Origin: Acidobacteriota bacterium
GTDB taxonomy: Bacteria > Acidobacteriota > Vicinamibacteria > Vicinamibacterales > UBA2999
Assembly: GCA_947482665.1 (NCBI GenBank)
Contig: CANKJK010000003.1
Coordinates: 248,001-312,000 of the forward strand
Reading direction: 5' to 3'
DNA: 64,000 bases
The position numbers and the translations under genes were made by a program. Under the pieces are notes generated by a model that made no database searches, was not told the origin of the DNA, and worked only from the letters and a program-made list of their open reading frames with translations. Positions 1-7,562 of this stretch are shown piece after piece (positions within the stretch are counted from its first letter, which is position 1; each line of letters begins with the position of its first letter).

Positions 1-50
1 CAAGGGCGCATACCCGGCTCTTCCGTTAGCGGCGACTCTTCCAATAGCAG
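1..50 (+). repeat. Diverged direct repeat, left copy
   Basis: These 50 bases match 1821-1870 at about 40 of 50 positions by eye. The shared core reads AGGGCGCATA-CCGGCTCTTC, followed by spaced TA(A/G)CGGC units. The copies lie 1.82 kb apart and bracket the exported-protein gene at 466-1155. The spacing of one ORF between repeats recalls a gene cassette, but I do not see the long imperfect palindrome expected of an attC site, so the repeat's nature is unknown. Confidence 0.55.
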
Positions 51-465
51 GCATCGTCTACGTTGCCCCGTGGAACGAGACCCTGGCGGTCTCGGGATGG
101 GCTTCCCCTGACGCCTTTTGAATCTGAGGGATATCTACGCTGTTCCAGAACACGTCCGTGGCGAAGCGGCGCAGATGGCGCGCCACATCCAGGCACACGG
201 CGTTACGGACGGTTGACCCTGCGTCAGCGTGATACCGCGATCTCGTACGCATTGCGCCAGGCGGCTGCTGACGCAGCGTCCGCAGCCACCAACGGGCACT
301 TCCGGTACCACAGGTCTTTCACAACCTGCTATTCCAATTAGCATGGCTGAAGCCGCGACACCGGATCTAGTCTCTGCCCTTACCACCGGATCCACGATGA
401 GACCACTCTCATACGAGAGGCTCCCGGTGCCCACACCCCACGCCCATGCATCGAAGGGATGATCT
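1..465. other. Gene-poor region with short dyads and one repeat copy
   Basis: I see no convincing gene here; the open frames are short, lack a family signature and overlap one another. It holds the left copy of a diverged direct repeat (1-50), a perfect 7-bp stem with a 5-nt loop at 76-94 (CGAGACC/GGTCTCG), and a perfect 10-bp inverted repeat CTGCGTCAGC/GCTGACGCAG at 219-228 and 267-276. The end of the region supplies the upstream sequence of the gene at 466, with a GGGA just before its ATG. It may be decayed mobile DNA, but no transposase motif is recognisable. Confidence 0.5.
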
Positions 466-1155
466 ATGAACACACGAATAGCGCTCGCAACAAGCCTCAT
501 TGCGCTGCTCAGCACAGGTATTGCGGTGGCTGGCGATCACGAGATCCGCATCCTCCACATTACTGACAGGGTTGGTGACGTGGACAACTTTCATCCCGGC
601 GATGCGAGCGACATTCCACGGCGCTCAGCGGCCATCGTGCAAGCCCTGGCCCTCAGCGAAACGACGCCGGCCGAGTTGGACGAGGCGCGAAGCAATCGTT
701 CTGTTGGGTTTACCCACGCCTTTGACTTGCCGGCGGCGGGTCAGATTACCGGGGCGGTACTCACGGTTCGCGTTACGAGCGCCGACGAGCTCGTGTCTAC
801 CGACGTACTCATTCTCGATCCCGGCGTTCGTGCCTACAACGAAGCGAGACTGGACTTTCCGAGAACCAATCTCGAACACCTGCTCGGGTTCAAGCCCGTC
901 GCGGGAGTCATTTACGATCTGAAGGTCGATCTCAGCCACGTCCCGGTGGTCTACAGTGACTACTTCCCCCTGCAGCCGGATGGATTCCTCAACCTGCTTC
1001 CCGAGCTCGCGGATGGCCGGCTGGACGTACTTACCGGGGATGACGTCATGGTCGATGCCTCACGCTTGACCGTTCACGTCGCCGTTCCGTGCAGCGGGCG
1101 CAAGTGCTCCGATGACCGTGGCGAGGACAAGGGCGGCGCGCACCATGATGATTGA
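466..1155 (+). CDS. Exported protein of unknown function
   Basis: The 229-residue product has a clear Sec-type signal peptide: MNTR, a hydrophobic stretch to about residue 22, and a likely cut after VAG. The mature part has alternating short hydrophobic stretches typical of beta-rich exported proteins (for example SVGFTHAFDLPAAGQITGAV and ADELVSTDVLILDPG), with no cysteines until a CSGRKC pair near the C-terminus and an Asp/His-rich tail. This layout resembles the PEP-CTERM-like or jelly-roll exported proteins of environmental bacteria, but no sorting motif follows. The start is supported by an upstream GGGA and by the signal peptide beginning at once. I do not recognise the family. It stands alone between the two direct-repeat copies. 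Confidence 0.7.
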   Translation: MNTRIALATSLIALLSTGIAVAGDHEIRILHITDRVGDVDNFHPGDASDIPRRSAAIVQALALSETTPAELDEARSNRSVGFTHAFDLPAAGQITGAVLTVRVTSADELVSTDVLILDPGVRAYNEARLDFPRTNLEHLLGFKPVAGVIYDLKVDLSHVPVVYSDYFPLQPDGFLNLLPELADGRLDVLTGDDVMVDASRLTVHVAVPCSGRKCSDDRGEDKGGAHHDD

Positions 1156-2003
1156 GCGCTTGCTGACATAGGCCCAACAACAACTGCCTATCTGTCCCGC
1201 GACGTCGCAGGAGCCATCGATCTGTTTGGTGAGATCCGGTTCCGCGGCGCCGCGGGGCGAGCACTTCGGACGGGGCCCCCGCTCACAGGCCACGAAGCGG
1301 ACCCCGTCGCTCTGTCGAGAAGGCGTTACGGTGGAGGCTGTCACAACGCCGGCCCGCTTGAACACCCGGCGGCGCGTAGCAGCCGGAGCCTGGCCCCGCC
1401 GCCCGCATCCTGCCCTCGCCCTGCCGAGGGACCGCTGCGGCATCGCCGACGAAGGACGACCGCGCTCTTCCTAGAGAACGGCGGTCTTCACCCTCTTCCC
1501 TGTGCTCTTCTCGCCTCCCTCGTGATTGGCACCGAAGTGCGTTTTCAGGCGCAGACCGGTGACCACGACATCGCGAAAGGAACCTCCCTGTACGCCTGGG
1601 CGGACCCGCGCACCGGTGACATCGTTCCCGGGTCGGTGATATTCGTCTCCCAGGGAGCCGTACACCCCGAGGACACCTCCGACCGCGTACATCTGTGGCC
1701 AGTCGCAGATCTGAAACAAACCGACCGTTCGACCAAGAATGCCTCTCTCGCGCGGCCGGCGAGGCTGGCGACCCACTCGGCCAACCGACTAATCCGCGCT
1801 GCGCCAGGGCTGTGCCAGGCCGAGGGCGCATAACCGGCTCTTCGGCTAACGGCGCCTATTCGAATAACGGCTATCGACACCGCCGGAGCGCACATCGACT
1901 TCCTGAAACACGGGGTGAATACCTGCCGTCACAGGGGGCTCCGTCGGCTCAAATCCAAGAGAGCGTTGTGGCTGGACGTGAATACCGGTCACCACCTCCT
2001 GGC
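1156..2003. other. Long non-coding or decayed stretch
   Basis: About 850 bases with no confident gene. Minus-strand frames around 1471-1776 and 1846-2133 contain protein-like phrases (DVVVTGLRLKTHFG and QEVVTGIHVQPQRSLGFE) that resemble each other, which could mean decayed copies of one exported-protein gene, but neither has a supported start or a recognisable domain. The right repeat copy lies at 1821-1870, with a perfect TATTCGAATA palindrome at 1857-1866. The region ends at the stop of the methyltransferase gene encoded on the opposite strand. Confidence 0.4.
1821..1870 (+). repeat. Diverged direct repeat, right copy
   Basis: This is the partner of 1-50. Here the internal structure is clearer: three TAAC(C)GGC units begin at 1831, 1847 and 1865, spaced 16-18 bp apart, and the third is preceded by TATTCGAATA. 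The left copy has decayed units at equivalent positions (TACCCGGC, TAGCGGC, TAGCAGG). Such spaced units could be protein-binding sites or the end of a mobile element. Confidence 0.55.
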
Positions 2004-2783
2004 CTAGGGGCGTCTGGCCAGCCAGATCTGGTAGAGGGACGACCGATGGTCGAGCCACTGCTCCAACGCCGAGCGGGACACCCGCGAGGGCCCGGTCCAG
2101 CGATGCCATCTCGCGAGCATCCGGTCGAGCCATGACGCGCGGGTAGGAAACGCCCGCCGCACCTGCAAGGGCGTAAGCCCTGCGCCGGTGAGTAGCGTCC
2201 GGACCTGTCGCTCGGTGAGCCAGTTCTCCAGTAGTTGCTCCGAGGACGCTCCCACGGCCGACTGCAACTCGCCACGGGGCGTGGTGAGGATGACGAAGCC
2301 GCCAGGCCGTACGCAGGCGTACAGGTCGGCCACGAACCCGGCCTGAAGACCCTCGGGGACATGTTCCAGCACTTCGCTCGAGACCACCACGTCAAAGGGG
2401 GTGAAGCCCGGCCGGTGAGCCAGATCCCCCGGCGTCGCGAGGTGAAAGGTCAGGTGGGGAAAGAGGCGGTGCGCGGCGTCGATGGCGCCGGGCACCGGCT
2501 CGCAGCCCTCGGCGTGTCCGTAACCCGCCAGCAGCGCCGTCAGCCAGCCGCGGCCACATCCCGCGTCCAGCAGGCGTGGCGGAGTTGATGCCCAGTCCTG
2601 CGACTCAGCCAGACCCGACAGGTGCTCAAGGATGACGCTGGCGCGCGAGGCCTCATCCGCGTTGGGATAGCGAGACGTATAGAGCGGCGTGCTCGTCCAG
2701 AAGGTGTCGTAGAACGCGGCGTTGGCGTCGAGGTAGGACGGGCGGCCGGCGGGCGCGGCAGGCGGCGCAGGATTGGTGGACAT
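2004..2783 (-). CDS. Class I SAM-dependent methyltransferase
   Basis: The 259-residue protein carries the Rossmann methyltransferase signature: motif I LLDAGCGRGWLTALLAGYG near residues 70-88, the acidic residue after strand 2 in EGCEP, and motif IV/V FDVVVSSEVLEHVPEG followed by VRPGGFVILTTPRGE. The SSEVLEHV form is typical of the Methyltransf_11/UbiG-like group that works on small molecules or sugar-linked substrates. The substrate cannot be read from sequence. It is the last gene of a three-gene operon, 3 nt behind another methyltransferase and downstream of a family 2 glycosyltransferase, so modification of a surface glycan or glycolipid is the likely role. The ATG start at 2783 follows directly on the upstream stop. 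Confidence 0.88.
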   Translation of the reverse strand: MSTNPAPPAAPAGRPSYLDANAAFYDTFWTSTPLYTSRYPNADEASRASVILEHLSGLAESQDWASTPPRLLDAGCGRGWLTALLAGYGHAEGCEPVPGAIDAAHRLFPHLTFHLATPGDLAHRPGFTPFDVVVSSEVLEHVPEGLQAGFVADLYACVRPGGFVILTTPRGELQSAVGASSEQLLENWLTERQVRTLLTGAGLTPLQVRRAFPTRASWLDRMLARWHRWTGPSRVSRSALEQWLDHRSSLYQIWLARRP

Positions 2784-2786
2784 GGG

Positions 2787-3536
2787 CTACTCGGGCCGGC
2801 GGCAGTAGAGCGTGACGAGCACCGGAAAACGCGGGTCGTCGTACTCCAGTTCCGAGGGAGAGAGTTCTTCGAGCACCAGCCCCAGCATGGCGGCGGTCGC
2901 CGTCAGGCAATTGCCGTGCTGCTCCACGCGGACCTCGCAGCCAGGCCAGGCCCGTGCGGCCAGTTCCCGCCAGCCCGCCGCGCTCAGGTGCCAGTAGTCC
3001 GGCGAGTCACCCGTGAGCGGCACCAGCGCGGCGCTGGTCGCCAGGATGACCCCGCCCGGCTTCACCACGCGGAGCGCCTGACGCAGACACCCCTCGATGT
3101 CGCGCATCACGCAGAGCGTATTCGGGAGCAGGAAGCAGTCGTAGCTGGCGTCGGGGATCACCTGGTCCGACTGCGCGAGGTCCGTCAGGTAGGTGAGGCC
3201 GGCGTACGTGCCGGCGGCAATGTCGACGCTATCGGTCGCCGTGAGGTCATGGCCGTACCGGTTCGTGTACCCGGGGAGCTGGATCTCCAGCACACGGCCG
3301 GTGATGAGATGCCGGTGCTGATCCAGGAACCGGTGCAGGTAGAAGCGGTCCACCGGTGTGCCACGCTCGAACCCGAAGTTGTCCGAGAAAGGGCGCGTGC
3401 GGCGGAGGTTGCCCCAGCGGGGCCAGGGGAAGCCCCGCGTGACACACCGGAGCCAGACCAGTTGGCGCGGCGTCACCCGATGCTTGATCCATCGGCGGAC
3501 GGCGCTGCCGTCCTCTAGCGCAGTGAGCTCAGCCAC
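2787..3536 (-). CDS. Methyltransferase-domain protein of a surface-glycan operon
   Basis: The 249-residue product resembles the methyltransferase-like proteins found in polysaccharide loci. It has RVLEIQLPGYTNRYG at the motif I position (a weak glycine loop), VDIAAG at the strand 2 acidic position, and YDCFLLPNTLCVMRDIEGCLRQALRVVKPGGVILAT as motifs IV-V. The lack of the usual GxGxG loop is notable and may mean altered SAM binding. It starts with GTG at 3536, overlapping the end of the glycosyltransferase gene by 22 nt, and ends 3 nt before the next methyltransferase, so the three genes are probably translated together. Its substrate is unknown. Confidence 0.75.
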   Translation of the reverse strand: MAELTALEDGSAVRRWIKHRVTPRQLVWLRCVTRGFPWPRWGNLRRTRPFSDNFGFERGTPVDRFYLHRFLDQHRHLITGRVLEIQLPGYTNRYGHDLTATDSVDIAAGTYAGLTYLTDLAQSDQVIPDASYDCFLLPNTLCVMRDIEGCLRQALRVVKPGGVILATSAALVPLTGDSPDYWHLSAAGWRELAARAWPGCEVRVEQHGNCLTATAAMLGLVLEELSPSELEYDDPRFPVLVTLYCRRPE

Positions 3537-4438
3537 CGGCGGAAGGATACCGGAGAAACGCGTCGGAATGCGCGCATGAGCGCCCCGGGGATGCCTCGGG
3601 AGCGCACGATGTCGAGGCGCTGACGACTGATGAGTGTGAGCAGTTGGCGCTCGTCAGGGTGCCGCGCGCGCAGATAGTCCCGGGCCCAGTCGAGAAACCG
3701 GAGGCGGGCGTCGGCGTGAGTGCCGTCCCGAAAGCTGACCGAGCAGCACGAATCGGGATGCTGCCGGTAGAGGAGCGTGCTGTGGGGCGTGACGACCACC
3801 CGCCCATCGAGCGCCGCCTTGAAGCAGAAGGCCTGGTCCTCATACATGCCGCGGAACGACTGCTCAAATCCGCCGAGGCGGAGGAAGGTCTCGCGTTGCA
3901 CCAGCACGCCGCTCGGGCACGGCGTGACGTTGCCATCGCTGAGGTACAGGCCCGCGAGGGTGGACGGCTCTGGACAGGTCGGACGGTCGAATGCCATGGG
4001 CTGCATGGCATCGGTGGTCTCGCCGTCCCAGCTGTGCCAGAGCAGGCCTGGGCCGTACGCCATCTCGGCGCCGGGAAAGCGAGCGGTCAGTTCCAGCAGG
4101 CTGGCGAGATGATCCGGCTTCCACGCGTCATCGCTGTCGAGCAGCGCAACCCACTGGCCTCGTGCATGCGCCACCCCGAGATTGCGCGACGCGCTCATGC
4201 CGCAGTTGGCATGCCCGGGGTGCTCCAGCGCACGGACGCGCCCCGGATGCTCCGTCGCCAGGTCCCGCGCGAGCGCGGCGCTGGCGTCCGTAGACCCGTC
4301 GTCCACGAGCAGGAGTTCCCAGTCGGTACAGGTCTGTGCGAAGACGCTGTCGACCGCCTCGCGAAGAAACCGCGCGGCGTTGAGAAAGATGATGACCACC
4401 GACACCGTCGGCGCCGTCAGCACGGGCCGAGTCGCCAT
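3515..4438 (-). CDS. Family 2 glycosyltransferase
   Basis: The 307-residue product shows GT-A family 2 features: VSVVIIFLNAARFLREAVDSV at the N-terminus, LLLVDDGSTDASA (nucleotide and metal site), VALLDSDDAW (DXD-type motif), then the late motif FRGMYEDQAFCFKAALDG containing the ED catalytic base. I chose the ATG at 4438 because the longer upstream frame lacks glycosyltransferase sequence and would run through the promoter dyad into the divergent gene at 4512. It is the first gene of an operon with two methyltransferases. The acceptor is unknown; assembly of a decorated surface glycan is a reasonable inference. Confidence 0.88.
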   Translation of the reverse strand: MATRPVLTAPTVSVVIIFLNAARFLREAVDSVFAQTCTDWELLLVDDGSTDASAALARDLATEHPGRVRALEHPGHANCGMSASRNLGVAHARGQWVALLDSDDAWKPDHLASLLELTARFPGAEMAYGPGLLWHSWDGETTDAMQPMAFDRPTCPEPSTLAGLYLSDGNVTPCPSGVLVQRETFLRLGGFEQSFRGMYEDQAFCFKAALDGRVVVTPHSTLLYRQHPDSCCSVSFRDGTHADARLRFLDWARDYLRARHPDERQLLTLISRQRLDIVRSRGIPGALMRAFRRVSPVSFRRWLSSLR

Positions 4439-4464
4439 GGCCCCATCATAGGCGAACACAAAAA

Positions 4465-4492
4465 GCGAATATAGATTCGCATTCGTATATTC
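4465..4492. promoter_or_regulatory. AT-rich dyad with divergent -10 candidates
   Basis: In a GC-rich setting this spacer is AT-rich and symmetric. GAATATA (4467-4473) and TATATTC (4486-4492) form a perfect 7-bp inverted repeat, and GCGAAT/ATTCGC (4465-4470, 4475-4480) forms a second nested dyad. TATATT reads as a -10 hexamer on both strands, toward the glycosyltransferase at 4438 (-) and the hydrolase at 4512 (+). The layout resembles operators of ArsR-type dimers, but no such regulator is adjacent. Confidence 0.5.
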
Positions 4493-4511
4493 TGGCCGTG
4501 GTGAGGGACCG

Positions 4512-5261
4512 ATGACGGAGCCCATGGTGATTACACGAGTCAGCAACGCCTGCGTGCTGCTGGAGTTCGGCGAAGACGCGGTGCTGACGGATCCGTGGTT
4601 CCAGGCGCACTGGGGGTTCACGGAGACCCCGGGGCTGTCCGTGGCGGAGCTGCCGCGACTGGCCGCGATCGTCGGGAGCCACACGGTGTTCGACCACTGG
4701 AACATCGACGCGCTTCGGGACTACCCATACCGCGCCACCACGCCCGTTCTGGTTGCGACCGCCCGGATGCTCGACAAGGCCCACGCGGCCGGGTTCGACC
4801 TGGCGGAACTGGTGCAGTGGGGCGCCACGAGGCGTCTGTCCGAGCGCCTGTCAGTGGAGGTCGTGGAGGGCCAGTGGAGCGGCTCGTTGCGTGTGAACAG
4901 CTACGTGTTCGCGTCACCGCGGGCGCGCGTCTTCTTCGGTGGCGAGGCGCATGCCCTGGAGCCGCTCCGCCGCTACCGCGAGACGCATGCGCCCGTCGAT
5001 GTCTTTCTGGGGCCCTGCAACGGGATCCGTCTACTGGGACGTCAACTGGTGATGAGCGCGGAGGAGTCGGTGGAGGCGGCACGGCTTCTGGGCGCGACCA
5101 CGATGGTGCCGATTCATTACGCGCACCGGCGGATCGGCCCTCTCGCATCGCCCAGGGGGCGCGGCGAGGACGTGGTGCGGGCCGCAGGAGATGGCATCGA
5201 GGTCGTCTGCCTGGAGCCGGGCGTGCACTGGGCCTGGACGGCGGCCGCCGCCGGCTCGTAG
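4512..5261 (+). CDS. UlaG-like metallo-beta-lactamase-fold hydrolase
   Basis: The 249-residue protein has the compact metallo-beta-lactamase fold of the UlaG-like group: an early VLLEFGEDAVLTDPWF strand pair, then IVGSHTVFDHWN at the metal-motif position, and late VPIHYAHRR supplying a histidine. The canonical HxHxDH is changed: H, D and the last H are present, but the third position is V. The usual mid-protein GDTG-type aspartate is replaced by GGEAHALE. It may therefore bind one metal or have altered chemistry. The ATG at 4512 follows GAGGGA. It is monocistronic and read divergently from the glycan operon across a symmetric promoter region; the substrate is unknown. Confidence 0.75.
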   Translation: MTEPMVITRVSNACVLLEFGEDAVLTDPWFQAHWGFTETPGLSVAELPRLAAIVGSHTVFDHWNIDALRDYPYRATTPVLVATARMLDKAHAAGFDLAELVQWGATRRLSERLSVEVVEGQWSGSLRVNSYVFASPRARVFFGGEAHALEPLRRYRETHAPVDVFLGPCNGIRLLGRQLVMSAEESVEAARLLGATTMVPIHYAHRRIGPLASPRGRGEDVVRAAGDGIEVVCLEPGVHWAWTAAAAGS

Positions 5262-5721
5262 CCGAGGTTCGGGCTGAGCCAGCGCGCGGCGACAACAAGC
5301 AAGGCTGGGACACACCTCTCTAAGCAGCTGGAAAAGCTGAAGAGCACGCTGCGCTTGAGGAAGAGCGAGGAGCTCATCACACACCTGGGCAACGAGTACT
5401 ACGACGAGACCCGGGCTCAGCCCCATATTTCGACGGCCCGTTGGCGGTGACGCCGGCGGGCCGTTGCCTGCCGAGGCGTCTCATGGCCAGCAGCTCCTCG
5501 ATGTTCTGAACCGGTCTGCACGACCGTCACGTTGAGTTCGTGATCGTGGGCTACAGGACATTCGGAAGCGGCTTCGGCGAGGCGCGTGTTCAGCAACACC
5601 AAGCGTCACAGAAACGCCAGCGGGCCGGAGCATGACCATGATAGGCACACTCCCGCCTGCTGGCCGCCGGAAGACAAACCGATCGAAACGGTGCCAGAAC
5701 TGTTCGTTGAAGGATGCGAGA
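5262..5721. other. Spacer with decayed coding sequence
   Basis: No intact gene is visible. In the same frame as the upstream hydrolase and after its stop, 5262-5450 reads without interruption as a basic, helical peptide containing THLSKQLEKLKSTLRLRKS and EELITHLGNEYYDETR. It looks like real protein but has no start codon, so it is probably the remnant of a gene. A second short open piece (about 5510-5636, ending HQASQKRQRAGA) has no support. The stretch also holds the strong hairpin at 5433-5464. Confidence 0.4.
5433..5464 (+). terminator. Strong 14-bp stem-loop downstream of hydrolase gene
   Basis: Arms ACGGCCCG (5433-5440) and CGGGCCGT (5457-5464) pair perfectly. Inside, TT pairs with GG as wobble pairs, GGCG pairs with CGCC, and a GTGA tetraloop of the GNRA type closes the stem. 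No T-run follows, so this may be a Rho-assisted terminator or an RNA 3'-end stabiliser rather than a classical intrinsic terminator. Confidence 0.45.
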
Positions 5722-7326
5722 TCAGCGATTCCCGATCCGATGAATCACGAGAAGCTGGCCACCCTCTACCTGAGCGGCCGTGATGCCGGTCGTGTAGTGG
5801 GCCTGGTCTGACGTGATGTACCAGGCTTCATTGGCATGGCCCCGGTGGAGTCGGCTCCCTCTCATGATGCTCGTGATGTCGATGACCCCGGAGGCTTCTT
5901 CGTCGTTCGTGAACGGAATCGTTGCGGGCGTCGTGACGCCGCGGGCGCGGTCGCCGAAGCGGGCCGGATCGTGTTTCGCCACTATCGTCAGCGAGCCCGT
6001 GTTCGTCGTGCCCGTGAACGTGGCCGGATCGAACTCCCAGACTTTGCCGTTGTGTGCCGCGCCACCGACATCTTCCTGAAGAATCAGACGTCCGTTGAAC
6101 CTGTTGACCGTCAGGTTGTCGAACATGTTGACCTTCTCGCCATCGACCGTGCGCCCGTCGATGAGCAGATCGATCGTGCCACCCAGCTCGGGACGCGTGA
6201 TGTCGCTGAAGGTCAGGCGCCACAGCCGCGTCTGCCCGATCTGCGTACCGAGACCATCACTGACCTGGTCGAGCCGGTCCGTTGTCACGAAGTAGAACTG
6301 GCTGGGGTTAAGTGGGTTCCACGCACCATCTTCCGGCCGGGAGAAGGTGGTGGACGCGGTGGCACTGAGCGTGAAGGGCGTGCCGTTGACAATCCTGGTC
6401 GCCCGCGTCGTGCTGTCGACGATTTCAAGCGGGTTGCCGACAACGTTCACGAACTGCAGCGTGCCGTTCGTCAGACCCGCCCTCTCGATCTCGGTCTGGC
6501 CGGACGCCTGCTTGGTGCCGACATACACGGCCACGGAGTTGGCCATGATGCCTGTTCCCCCGTCGTTGGTCCCGATGACGATGGTCTTCCGCTGCGGGAA
6601 GGGGTTCGCGAGCAAGTTCTCCCACCCACCAATTCCCTCTGACCCCGAACCGTTCGTCGAGAGGTTGAACTTGCCGAGGATGTAGGCGTTGCCCGCGTCC
6701 GGACCCGAGACGATCGAGGCCACCGCCCAACCCGTGGCACCGCCTTCCTCGCCATTCAACAGAATTCTGGCCTCGCTCCCCGTGTTGGTCGCTTCGTCGT
6801 AGAAGGCGGATTTGTCCGGCAGGTCCGAGGAGCAGAACCGATTGAAGGCGAACGCCTGGGGTGTGGTGGCCGATCGCTGGTTCACGGCATCCCATCCGTA
6901 GACCCGCTTCAAGACGTCGTCGCCGGCAGACACAAAGAGCCAGTGCTTGTTGATGGTCCACTTGGAGACGAATGCACCGGCCGCTCCATGATCACGAACG
7001 GTCCCGAGACCGCTGGACAGTTCGTGGTTGACCACCACGGTGAAGGTAAGGCCGTCGCCGTTGTCCAGCACGCCAATCCCGTCAGGAATGCCGGCCATGC
7101 GGTACTGACCGCCCCCGATCTTCGGCACGACGTCATCCTCCGCGGCTCCGGTGTTGTCGACCGTGAGCAACGACAGCGTTTCTGTCTGGGTATCGACGGG
7201 GAGCAGGTACGGTGAGGAGCCAGTCGAACCCTGCAGTTGCGCCTGAACAACAGGCGCCTGCGTTAGTGCGAGCCCCCCGACAAGCGCGGTGGTGAGGCCG
7301 ACGATAATGATGTTCTTTGTTGTCAT
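5722..7326 (-). CDS. Exported PhoX-like (DUF839) protein
   Basis: The 534-residue product begins MTTKNIIIVGLTTALVGGLAL, a Sec signal peptide with a likely cut near VQAQ. The mature protein fits the PhoX/DUF839 six-bladed propeller family: VVNHELSSGLGTV near the N-terminus (a metal-coordinating glutamate region), FSRPEDGAWNPLNPSQFYFVTTD, LWRLTFSDI, and VNMFDNLTVNRFNGRLILQED, where F-D-N-L is the family's late metal-binding segment. PhoX enzymes are Ca/Fe-dependent phosphatases, but relatives without proven phosphatase activity are common, so the substrate is uncertain. I used the ATG at 7326 rather than an upstream one because the signal peptide starts there. The gene stands alone, divergent from 7563. 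Confidence 0.78.
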   Translation of the reverse strand: MTTKNIIIVGLTTALVGGLALTQAPVVQAQLQGSTGSSPYLLPVDTQTETLSLLTVDNTGAAEDDVVPKIGGGQYRMAGIPDGIGVLDNGDGLTFTVVVNHELSSGLGTVRDHGAAGAFVSKWTINKHWLFVSAGDDVLKRVYGWDAVNQRSATTPQAFAFNRFCSSDLPDKSAFYDEATNTGSEARILLNGEEGGATGWAVASIVSGPDAGNAYILGKFNLSTNGSGSEGIGGWENLLANPFPQRKTIVIGTNDGGTGIMANSVAVYVGTKQASGQTEIERAGLTNGTLQFVNVVGNPLEIVDSTTRATRIVNGTPFTLSATASTTFSRPEDGAWNPLNPSQFYFVTTDRLDQVSDGLGTQIGQTRLWRLTFSDITRPELGGTIDLLIDGRTVDGEKVNMFDNLTVNRFNGRLILQEDVGGAAHNGKVWEFDPATFTGTTNTGSLTIVAKHDPARFGDRARGVTTPATIPFTNDEEASGVIDITSIMRGSRLHRGHANEAWYITSDQAHYTTGITAAQVEGGQLLVIHRIGNR

Positions 7327-7502
7327 TGGATGCCCTGTTTCTATCCTTTGAACGGAGCCGATAGCCTGGAAGTGATGGACACGTCCTGCGGCAGTTGTTG
7401 CCAACGAGCGCAGCCGGAACGTGGACAGTAACTGCCGAGCGTTGCGTCAGTGAGTCGCTCGTGTAAGGTTCCCGAAACGGGCAGCACTCAGAACTGCTTC
7501 GA

Positions 7503-7530
7503 AACGGGCGGCGGCCCGTTCAGGCCGCCC
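7503..7530 (+). promoter_or_regulatory. Two overlapping, mutually exclusive hairpins in a 5' leader
   Basis: AACGGGC (7503-7509) can pair with GCCCGTT (7514-7520), or GGGCGGC (7506-7512) can pair with GCCGCCC (7524-7530). The two stems share bases, so only one can form at a time, as in attenuators. They lie 32 nt upstream of the ATG at 7563. A 10-bp direct repeat CGAAACGGGC at 7473-7482 and 7500-7509 lies just before or within them. Confidence 0.4.
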
Positions 7531-7562
7531 CCGTTCCTGCCGATAATGAGGGGGTCGAGCGT

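Noticed and set aside
1824-1877. Integron attC site or dif-like site
   Set aside because: Parts resemble each (GCATAAC-type box, GGGCGCATAA arm), but the required long imperfect palindrome and matching partner arm are not present.
1846-2133. Minus-strand ORF with protein-like phrases (VVTGIHVQPQRSL)
   Set aside because: It overlaps the supported methyltransferase gene, has no supported start, and shows no family match.
5417-5602. Small minus-strand ORF in the spacer
   Set aside because: It covers the strong hairpin and lacks any ribosome site or family match.
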